Source: SAR324 cluster bacterium (GTDB lineage Bacteria > SAR324 > NAC60-12). From it: a stretch of DNA of 49,877 nucleotides. The stretch is taken from NCBI GenBank assembly GCA_014382365.1, contig JACNJW010000045.1, positions 1 to 49,877 on the forward strand, in the 5' to 3' direction. Shown here piece after piece: positions 44,249-49,877 of the stretch. Position numbers and translations under genes: made by a program. A model generated the notes under the pieces. That model was given only the letters and a program-made list of their open reading frames with translations, had not been told where the DNA came from and did not search any database. How positions within the stretch are numbered: position 1 is the first letter of the stretch; each line of letters starts with the position of its first letter.

Positions 44249-45190
44249 ATGCAAGTCTTCCGTTTTCAAGAAGAAACAGCAGCAACTACGTGCTCTGTTG
44301 TTACAATAGGAAATTTTGATGGAATTCATTCAGGCCACCGCGCCCTGATCAGTACTGCAGTTCAGGAAGCACATGCCCGTGGATGTGCCAGTGCATTAGT
44401 AACATTTGATCCGCATCCTCAAGAAATAATTCATGCTCAACAGCCCGTTGCCAGAATCTGCACTTCAATACATCAGCTGCGTCTACTTGAGGAACTTGGT
44501 CTGGATGAGGTGCATGTGATTCAATTTACAGAGAATCTGGCACAAATGCATCCTGAAGAGTTTGCTCTCAAATTCTTAATCCAGCGCTTTGCTTTGACAA
44601 AGCTCGTTATCGGATACGACTTTCGTTTTGGAAAACATCGAGCTGGTGACTTCTTGTTGCTCGAATATCTCAGCCAAAAATACAATTTTTCACTTGAAGA
44701 AGTGGCTCCGGTACAGGAAAGAGGACAAACCGTCAGCAGCACTCTGATTCGGCAATTGATTCGTGAATTTCGTTTTACTGAAATTCAACAGTATCTTGGT
44801 CGTGATTACAGTATTTACGGAAAGGTAGAACGTGGAAAACAACGCGGTCAGCAGCTGGGCTTTCCAACCGCAAACATCCAACCAGATGTTGCTTTAGCAT
44901 TAGCAGACGGAGTCTATGTCAGTAAAATTAAATTGGCAGACAAAATCTATTATGGTGTCACCAATGTTGGCAAGAACCCTACTTTCGGTAACAATAGCTC
45001 AACTGTAGAAACTTTAATTTTTGATTTTGAGAAAAATATTTACGGAGAGTGTCTTGAGGTAACACCTCTTTCACAATTACGTCCGGAAATGAAGTTTGCA
45101 GATATCAAAGATCTTCAGGCACAGATTCAGCAGGATATTGATACTGCACGAAATTATCTGGATACGAACGACCTGCAAACTGTTATTTGA
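44249..45190 (+). CDS. ribF: Bifunctional riboflavin kinase / FAD synthetase
   Basis: Phosphorylates riboflavin to FMN and adenylates FMN to FAD. The 313-residue protein has an N-terminal nucleotidyltransferase domain with GNFDGIHSGH (21-30), and a second block VIGYDFRFGK with SSTLIR. A C-terminal riboflavin kinase beta-barrel has YGKVERGKQRGQQLGFPTAN and the catalytic-region VETLIFDF. Length is standard (about 305-315). FAD is needed by xanthine dehydrogenase. There is no FMN riboswitch-like leader upstream. It is the last gene of the plus-strand run. Confidence 0.94.
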   Translation: MQVFRFQEETAATTCSVVTIGNFDGIHSGHRALISTAVQEAHARGCASALVTFDPHPQEIIHAQQPVARICTSIHQLRLLEELGLDEVHVIQFTENLAQMHPEEFALKFLIQRFALTKLVIGYDFRFGKHRAGDFLLLEYLSQKYNFSLEEVAPVQERGQTVSSTLIRQLIREFRFTEIQQYLGRDYSIYGKVERGKQRGQQLGFPTANIQPDVALALADGVYVSKIKLADKIYYGVTNVGKNPTFGNNSSTVETLIFDFEKNIYGECLEVTPLSQLRPEMKFADIKDLQAQIQQDIDTARNYLDTNDLQTVI

Positions 45191-45198
45191 TCACTTTG

Positions 45199-45233
45199 AT
45201 TAAAATGCATTAAATGAAATGTCATTTTAATGC
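45199..45233. repeat. A/T-rich hairpin after ribF
   Basis: GCATTAAATG (45207-45216) and CATTTTAATGC (45223-45233) pair with one bulged base around a 6-base loop. An overlapping repeat pairs ATTAAAATG (45199-45207) with CATTTTAAT (45223-45231). It starts nine bases past the ribF stop. No T-run follows, so it is a weak terminator candidate at best. Confidence 0.35.
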
Positions 45234-45430
45234 AATACCTCATGACTCCTGCAACTTTCAAATTCCTTTCTAATTAGTTTAATTTATTATTATCGCTGTT
45301 TATGCAAAAAATCAGCAATCTACAAAACCATTTTGATTACAGGTAAGTAATCTACTGATCTAATATATTAACTTATAGATGATTTCTCTTTGCACGCAAC
45401 GACTCGGCTCTTAGGCTTTGGACTCAACCA

Positions 45431-46444
45431 TCAATTATTAGTAACATAGTTTTTGAGTTCTGCTATGAACCTGTCTTTACTGGACCGAGGCAGCCATGAG
45501 CTTTCAAATGCATTCTCTGTCAGCTGCACAAGCTCTGGCTTACCAAGTTGAACATCCTTCTGCACACAAATCAGATTTTCATTCATATAACCTGTAAAGT
45601 ATGCAGGATCATCTGAGTTGACGGTAACCCGCATACCTGATTCAAGCATAGAGAGGATTACCTCAGACTTGGTTCCATCAGTAACATATGAGTTTGAGAT
45701 AGGACAAACAGTAAGCGCGAGTGACTGCCGCCGGATCTCAGTGCAGAGCTTCTTGTCTTCAAGTGAATTCACACCGTGATCTATCCGGTTAACTCCAATG
45801 TCTCTGACGACCTGCCAAATATTGTTGACCGAATCGTGCTGGTCGACATCACAATGCATAGTAAGAAGATAGCCCTCCTCACGTGCACGTTTAAATACCT
45901 GTGCAAACTTGCTAGGTGGATTATTTCTTTCGTCTGAATCCAGTCCAACTCCAATGATCCATTCCTTATAAGCTAATGACTGCAGTAAAATACTCATGGC
46001 AAATTCCGCACTCCAGTCCCGCAAGAAGCACATAATTAGCTGCGAACGTATTCCAAGCGATTGTTCCGCCTGCAGCTGGGCACGACGGATTCCCCGGATT
46101 ACAGTGTCGAAACTAACTCCGCGCGCAGTATGAGCCTGTGGATCAAAAAACATTTCTGTATAAAGCACGTTCTGTGAGTGTGCCTTGTTAAGATAAGCAT
46201 AAGTCAGCTCAAAAAAATCCTGTTCTGTCAATAAAACCCCCATTCCCTCATAATAGACACTCAGGAAAGAAGTTAAATCATCAAAATCATAAGCAGCCTT
46301 GAGTGCTTTTTCATTCTTATAAGGCAGCTTAACTTTGTTTCTCTTTGCGAGCTGAAACTTCATCGCAGGCTCCAGTGTACCTTCAAGGTGCACATGCAGT
46401 TCACATTTTGGCAGTCCTTCAATGAAAGACATTAATTTGCTCAT
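45431..46444 (-). CDS. Adenine/adenosine-deaminase-family protein with variant catalytic motif
   Basis: Metal-dependent hydrolase that would deaminate adenine, adenosine or an N6-modified purine. The 337-residue protein has the metal pair His17/His19 in CELHVHLEG, His197, His223 in IDHG and Asp278 in NSDDP. The segment GVGLDSDERNNPPSKF is typical of the adenine-deaminase (Aah1/ADE) branch. However, the HAGE motif that carries the proton-transfer glutamate in classical enzymes reads HCDV at 197-200, followed by Asp201. The closest known sequences with HCDVDQ are in bacteria of unproven specificity. AAGGA five bases upstream supports the start. It stands alone, convergent with ribF. Confidence 0.75.
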   Translation of the reverse strand: MSKLMSFIEGLPKCELHVHLEGTLEPAMKFQLAKRNKVKLPYKNEKALKAAYDFDDLTSFLSVYYEGMGVLLTEQDFFELTYAYLNKAHSQNVLYTEMFFDPQAHTARGVSFDTVIRGIRRAQLQAEQSLGIRSQLIMCFLRDWSAEFAMSILLQSLAYKEWIIGVGLDSDERNNPPSKFAQVFKRAREEGYLLTMHCDVDQHDSVNNIWQVVRDIGVNRIDHGVNSLEDKKLCTEIRRQSLALTVCPISNSYVTDGTKSEVILSMLESGMRVTVNSDDPAYFTGYMNENLICVQKDVQLGKPELVQLTENAFESSWLPRSSKDRFIAELKNYVTNN

Positions 46445-46513
46445 ATCAATCCTTACTAAAAACTTTAAGCTGATTGTAATTAACTTCAGTTAATGAATAT
46501 AATGACTATTGTC

Positions 46514-47104
46514 TTACTTATATTTATCGTTCAAACCAGTCTTTGCCAGAATCAGCGCTTCAATCTTTGCCAATCTCCTGATTTTTGTTGCCTCTTTTTT
46601 TGCCTGCACAAGATAATCTGCAAATTCTCTTTGTTTTGAAAGACTAAATTGTTGAAAACAATTCTTGAGTTTTGGTTTCTTTGCCAAGACATCAGCCAGT
46701 AACTCTGGTATAAAAAGCGGTCTGTTTTTCACAGGTTTTATTTTTTTGCCTGCATGCTGATTATTAATTGCTTCATCAATGTAGGCTTTTATTAACTCCG
46801 GTTCAATTTCATTAAGCGAAATGAAACGCCATTGTCGCAAAGCTTTTGTTACACCCTCCTGAGCATTTATTAGTTTGTTCTGTTTGTCTTTCAAAAAAAC
46901 ACCATTAAAAAACCATATTCCACTGTACGACTTGCAAGCTCCAATTCCAATCACATTTTTACCAGCAAGAGTATAGGTAGGCATACCCCATTTTACGGTT
47001 TCCTGCAGTTCAGTTGTAAGTGCTATTTCTCTTAATTTTGTCAAAATACCTTTCCACTGACTTGGTGCACTAAAATAATCATCTGCTGTTTTACGTTTTT
47101 GCAT
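46514..47104 (-). CDS. YdeI/OmdA-like protein with N-terminal DUF1801 domain
   Basis: The 196-residue protein combines a DUF1801 (YdhG-like) domain at about 8-120 with a helical, lysine-rich OmdA/YdeI domain at about 130-190. The first has KWGMPTYTLAGKNVIGIG and WFFNG. The second has FIPELLADVL and FAQYxx-like FADYLVQAKKEATKIRRLAKI. Such proteins are common in bacteria; the YdeI-like part has been named bacteriocin-protection, but no biochemical role is known. AGGAGA six bases before the ATG supports the start. A second, short DUF1801 protein lies 0.5 kb upstream at 47639. Confidence 0.78.
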   Translation of the reverse strand: MQKRKTADDYFSAPSQWKGILTKLREIALTTELQETVKWGMPTYTLAGKNVIGIGACKSYSGIWFFNGVFLKDKQNKLINAQEGVTKALRQWRFISLNEIEPELIKAYIDEAINNQHAGKKIKPVKNRPLFIPELLADVLAKKPKLKNCFQQFSLSKQREFADYLVQAKKEATKIRRLAKIEALILAKTGLNDKYK

Positions 47105-47153
47105 ATAGCTCTCCTCTTCAGTATGAACAGCTGTTCAGTTTTAATACTTCAAC

Positions 47154-47576
47154 TCATAACTCATAATCATTACGCTCTTGCGGATCCTGAGAAAGATACT
47201 CTACAAACTCCCAGTCATTTCCTTCTGCATCGTTGAAATAAACACGTTTGCGAAAAGGGTGAGAGTTGGTTACAGTTGAATCCACATAACCTGCAGCTTG
47301 GAGACGCCCGCGGAGTTGCTCAACATCATCCACCTCAAAACCGAGATGGTTTGTGCCGGGCATTCCATCATACGGCAACCAACGCTGCTGCGGTTCTGCA
47401 GTTGACTGATTCAGAGTAATGTAAGTATCGTCTGTACCTACATGCACCCAGCGTATGCCGTCTGCATCGAGTACATCACGGCGGATTCTGAAATCGGGAA
47501 AAGAGGCCTGTAGAAAACGAATCATTTCGTCAATATCACGTACGCAAAGATTTGCGTGTTCCAGTCGTACATTCAT
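47154..47576 (-). CDS. VOC-fold (glyoxalase/extradiol dioxygenase superfamily) protein
   Basis: The 140-residue single VOC domain starts with RLEHANLCVRDID, where the first His could be a metal ligand. It ends with YFNDAEGNDWEFVEYL, where the Glu is a usual last ligand. Middle block GTNHLGFEVDDVEQL also fits. Substrate is unknown; glyoxalase, fosfomycin-resistance and dioxygenase relatives share this fold. AGGAG lies seven bases before the ATG. It is unlike the VOC protein in the xdh operon, with no obvious close similarity. Confidence 0.8.
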   Translation of the reverse strand: MNVRLEHANLCVRDIDEMIRFLQASFPDFRIRRDVLDADGIRWVHVGTDDTYITLNQSTAEPQQRWLPYDGMPGTNHLGFEVDDVEQLRGRLQAAGYVDSTVTNSHPFRKRVYFNDAEGNDWEFVEYLSQDPQERNDYEL

Positions 47577-47638
47577 TTTTATTCTCCTTTTTGCAATTAC
47601 TTTAAGCTGTTGGTATGCAGTATTTATAATCCTCGCTC

Positions 47639-47968
47639 CTAAGCAGACAATGCCTGTTGAATCACCAGTTTCATTGCCTTTAAATCAACATCGTCTTTTT
47701 TTCTGAAGTTGATGCAGCCCACTCCATGTTTTACTTCAGGATTGCTTACCAGATAAGCTGAAATTTTTTCCAGACTGCAAGTATAAACTGACCAGTAGTT
47801 CTTCTGATTGCCAATGGCTAGCCAGCCTTTTTCTGCTTCATAAGTCGGCATCTTATACTTCAAACTTACTTTTGATTGAGGGAATAACTCTAATATTAAT
47901 TTATGAACAGAGAGTGCCTTCAGTCTTCTGTCTTCAGGCATATTTTTGAAATATTGATCAATCAGCAT
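47639..47968 (-). CDS. Short DUF1801 protein
   Basis: This 109-residue protein is a single DUF1801 (YdhG-like) domain, with KYKMPTYEAEKGWLAIGNQKNYWSVY in two halves near residues 38-62 and GCINFRKKDDVDL near 83-95. No function is known. I place the start at 47968 because the domain begins there; the frame is open 20 more codons, with other ATGs, and none has a good ribosome site. It shares the DUF1801 domain with the protein at 46514-47104, possibly by old duplication. Confidence 0.68.
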   Translation of the reverse strand: MLIDQYFKNMPEDRRLKALSVHKLILELFPQSKVSLKYKMPTYEAEKGWLAIGNQKNYWSVYTCSLEKISAYLVSNPEVKHGVGCINFRKKDDVDLKAMKLVIQQALSA

Positions 47969-48055
47969 AGCTTTGTTAATAAAATATTTTAAGAGTTTGC
48001 TGAACAAAAACAGCTTCATTGACAACACTTATTTTTCAAAGACCGTAGTCAATAA

Positions 48056-48637
48056 TCAATGCAGTTCGAGTCTCATGACAGGCCGAGTTGGTGAACGTCG
48101 TACAACTTCCTCAAATCCAGCACTCAAAAATGCTTTTGAAATACCAGTCCAGGCAAAAGCAGGTGGAATATCTTTCTCTGCTTTAGGTTCAATAGGATAA
48201 CCTTCCAGCAATTCTGCACCTTGCAATTTAGCATATTCAGCAGTAGCCCGTAGAAGTTCTATAGAAACACCATTCTTTCTATATGACTTTTTGATAAACA
48301 GACAGGCTATGGACCAGCATTGCCGCTCATCAACCGGCTGAAGTATGCGGGACCTTAGTAAGGCCGGGTAATTACTCCTCGGAGCAAGTGCACACCAGCC
48401 GACTGTTTCTTTTTTGTGATAGACCAATATTCCCGGGACAGTTCCTGAGCTGACTATGTCCTTCATGGCAAGCCTGTTGGCTTCTCCTTTTTGCATCTCA
48501 AACTCTTTCCTTGAAAGACGCCACAGCATACACCAGCATCCACCGCATGCACCCCTCTCACCAAATAATGTTTCAAAATCATCCCAGTTATTAATGCTCA
48601 ATGGCTGGACAGATAATTCATTTCTCAGTTTCATCAT
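48056..48637 (-). CDS. GNAT-family N-acetyltransferase
   Basis: Probably transfers an acetyl group from acetyl-CoA to an unknown amine. The 193-residue protein carries CGGCWCMLWRLS near residues 31-42, a motif seen in a subgroup of bacterial GNAT proteins. The acetyl-CoA-binding region is the SIACLFIKKSYRKNGVSIELL segment (near 116-137), where R/Q-x-x-G/N contacts the pyrophosphate. The start at 48637 (ATGATG) has AGGA upstream and sits 22 bases after the methyltransferase stop. The frame is open another 27 codons into that gene. Substrate unknown. Confidence 0.78.
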   Translation of the reverse strand: MMKLRNELSVQPLSINNWDDFETLFGERGACGGCWCMLWRLSRKEFEMQKGEANRLAMKDIVSSGTVPGILVYHKKETVGWCALAPRSNYPALLRSRILQPVDERQCWSIACLFIKKSYRKNGVSIELLRATAEYAKLQGAELLEGYPIEPKAEKDIPPAFAWTGISKAFLSAGFEEVVRRSPTRPVMRLELH

Positions 48638-48659
48638 TTTACAGTCCTGAGTTAATCTC

Positions 48660-49382
48660 TCAACTGCTTTTGACTGCACCAAAAGCAGCAAAACAAGAAT
48701 TTTTATGTAGCAGTTCAACCTGTTTGAACCCTACCTGCCGAAGGAGGTCCAGTTGATAAGTTACCGGCATCGGAGAGTCTTCCTTTTCGATATAGTCAAA
48801 AACTTTTTCTTTATATTTTTTTCCACCAACAGAATTAAGGTACTCACCATAGCGTTCCCACATCAATGATTTTACAGCTTTAATTTCATGCGATACCAAA
48901 TCTGTTATCCATACACTTCCACCGGGAGCAGTCAACAGATAGATCTTTCTGAATGTTATCTCCCAGTCCTGCGTATTTCGCAAATGATGTAAAACCGCAG
49001 CAGCAAAAATGACATCATATCTTTGTTCAGGTAACTCAATTGTTCGGAAATCACCTTGAAATGTTTGAATCGTGCCCCTATTGACAGCTGAAATTCTCTC
49101 TCGGGCCTTTTCCAGCATCGGTAAGCTGAGGTCTACCAGATCACAATCGAAAGGAGATATTTGTTGAGTTAATTTTATTGTACTATTGCCCGCACCACAG
49201 CCAATATCTAAAACTCTTTGAATGTTCTTGCTGGATTTGGCTGCAGCTTGTGAAACTAACTCCATTGCTAAGGGTGAATCAACTGTACTGGCTTGTCCGG
49301 TTTCCAAATTTGAGAACCGTTCGACATCATTATCAAATCGAGCTTTTATTTCTTCGACAGATGACTTTTGTTCCATTGGCAT
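48660..49382 (-). CDS. Class I SAM-dependent methyltransferase
   Basis: The 240-residue protein has the Rossmann-like motif I LDIGCGAGNST near 58-68, an acidic end of strand two (CDLVDLS), and motif IV FAAAVLHHL. These match the UbiE/methyltransferase-11 and -25 group. The N-terminus (EEIKARFDNDVERFSNLETGQ) resembles those of small-molecule methyltransferases. The substrate is not readable. It precedes the GNAT gene by 22 bases and probably shares its transcript. Two nearby ATGs (49382 and 49376) are possible starts; no strong ribosome site is seen. Confidence 0.8.
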   Translation of the reverse strand: MPMEQKSSVEEIKARFDNDVERFSNLETGQASTVDSPLAMELVSQAAAKSSKNIQRVLDIGCGAGNSTIKLTQQISPFDCDLVDLSLPMLEKARERISAVNRGTIQTFQGDFRTIELPEQRYDVIFAAAVLHHLRNTQDWEITFRKIYLLTAPGGSVWITDLVSHEIKAVKSLMWERYGEYLNSVGGKKYKEKVFDYIEKEDSPMPVTYQLDLLRQVGFKQVELLHKNSCFAAFGAVKSS

Positions 49383-49522
49383 AAAAACCGATTTAAATAC
49401 TAAACTTAAGTTCAGAGGTGTATGTTAAAACTAAACGTTGAAAACTACATCATTCAAAAAACAAAAATGATTATTGATTTCAATAATATATATAAAGACA
49501 TTGCTTTCTTAGTGCATTTTTA

Positions 49523-49877
49523 TCAAATGCTGAATTTTACCCTGAACTCAGTTCCTGCGATATTATCTTGAGTAATCTCACCCTTAAGCTGTCTCACCAG
49601 TATCTTGATAATACTTAAACCCAGTGATTTTGTTTCACTGAAATTCAGATCATCCTTCATACCAACACCATTGTCATTTACTACGATCTCTATTTCATCT
49701 TCATCGTTCTGATGAAGTAAAACTTTGATCTTACCATCCCTTCCTTCAGGAAAAGCATGTCTGAGAGAGTTCATAATCAGTTCATTGACAATTAAACCGC
49801 AAGGGATTGATTTGTCAATTGAAAGAAACATACTCTCCAAGTCGGTTTTTAAACTAATTTTACCTGTACACTTATTG
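49523..49877 (-). CDS. Sensor histidine kinase, C-terminal ATPase domain (5' part outside window)
   Basis: The reading frame is open to the window edge, so only the last 118 codons are seen and the gene is partial at its 5' end. The segment is a HATPase_c domain of the HisKA_2/HWE-type kinases. It has CGLIVNELIMNSLRHAFPEG as the N box, VVNDNGVGM as the G1 box, and SLGLSIIKILVRQLKGEI as the G2 region, ending in GTEFRVKFSI. It autophosphorylates a histidine upstream and passes the phosphate to a response regulator not seen here. Sensor domains are not visible. The 140-base gap to the methyltransferase holds nothing recognised. Confidence 0.85.
   Translation of the reverse strand, partial: NKCTGKISLKTDLESMFLSIDKSIPCGLIVNELIMNSLRHAFPEGRDGKIKVLLHQNDEDEIEIVVNDNGVGMKDDLNFSETKSLGLSIIKILVRQLKGEITQDNIAGTEFRVKFSI

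Noticed and set aside
45885..45900. Second parS-like site (CACGTG near 45.89 kb)
   Set aside because: Only the central hexamer matches; the flanking TGTTT and AAACA arms are absent and it lies inside the deaminase gene.
1..49877. CRISPR arrays, insertion sequences, prophage or tRNA genes
   Set aside because: No regularly spaced repeats, transposase or phage proteins, or tRNA T-loop patterns were found on either strand.

Overview
The window reads as one continuous stretch of chromosome from a free-living, motile, diderm (Gram-negative) bacterium of moderate to low G+C. LPS-core precursor genes (arabinose-5-phosphate isomerase, heptose-bisphosphate phosphatase), a signal-peptide-bearing DsbD, a lipoprotein protease, a flagellin and MotA/MotB support this. 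The gene set fits a proteobacterial or deltaproteobacteria-like lineage such as SAR324. That placement is inference from gene content, not a phylogeny. No phage, insertion sequence, CRISPR array or tRNA was recognised. Apart from short palindromic repeats this is a housekeeping region.

Layout. 1-23.3 kb is almost all on the minus strand. It holds kdsD and dapD, then two short inverted-repeat elements, then ugd, gpmI and a CinA/MoaB-fold protein. Next come a cyclophilin-parvulin fusion, gmhB with a lipoprotein protease and dsbD, ilvC with a small unknown gene, and an ABC ATPase-xdhA-VOC-xdhB purine operon. A flagellin with its own sigma-28 promoter and terminator, rlmE and an unusual radC close this part. 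motA-motB (23.6-25.2 kb) lie on the plus strand. 25.4-36.8 kb returns to the minus strand: a UDP-GlcNAc cassette (GlmU-like, GlmS and a GlmM-like enzyme with extra domains), a GFA-type zinc protein, cmk, a perfect parS centromere site, a large TPR protein, mnmH and recA. 37.2-45.2 kb is on the plus strand: UDP-xylose synthase, CCA transferase, smpB, dprA, a coiled-coil membrane protein, an orphan CcmA-like ABC ATPase, a U32-like protein and ribF. 45.4-49.9 kb returns to the minus strand: an adenine/adenosine-deaminase homologue with a changed catalytic motif, several small stand-alone enzymes and the 3' end of a sensor histidine kinase.

Genes that work together. Ugd (UDP-glucose to UDP-glucuronate) and the UDP-glucuronate decarboxylase (to UDP-xylose) form one pathway split between two loci. 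GlmS, the GlmM-like mutase and the GlmU-like transferase make UDP-GlcNAc for peptidoglycan and LPS. KdsD and GmhB feed Kdo and heptose synthesis. The deaminase, the xanthine dehydrogenase and the nucleoside-type ABC ATPase suggest purine uptake and breakdown. RadC, RecA, DprA and the CinA-like protein are DNA-processing genes scattered through the window.

The observations most worth a second look are a perfect 16-bp parS palindrome just upstream of cmk, a GlmM-like mutase with a C-terminal winged-helix domain, a RadC with a four-cysteine endonuclease-III-like cluster motif, a cyclophilin with tandem parvulin domains, and the deaminase with a replaced catalytic glutamate.
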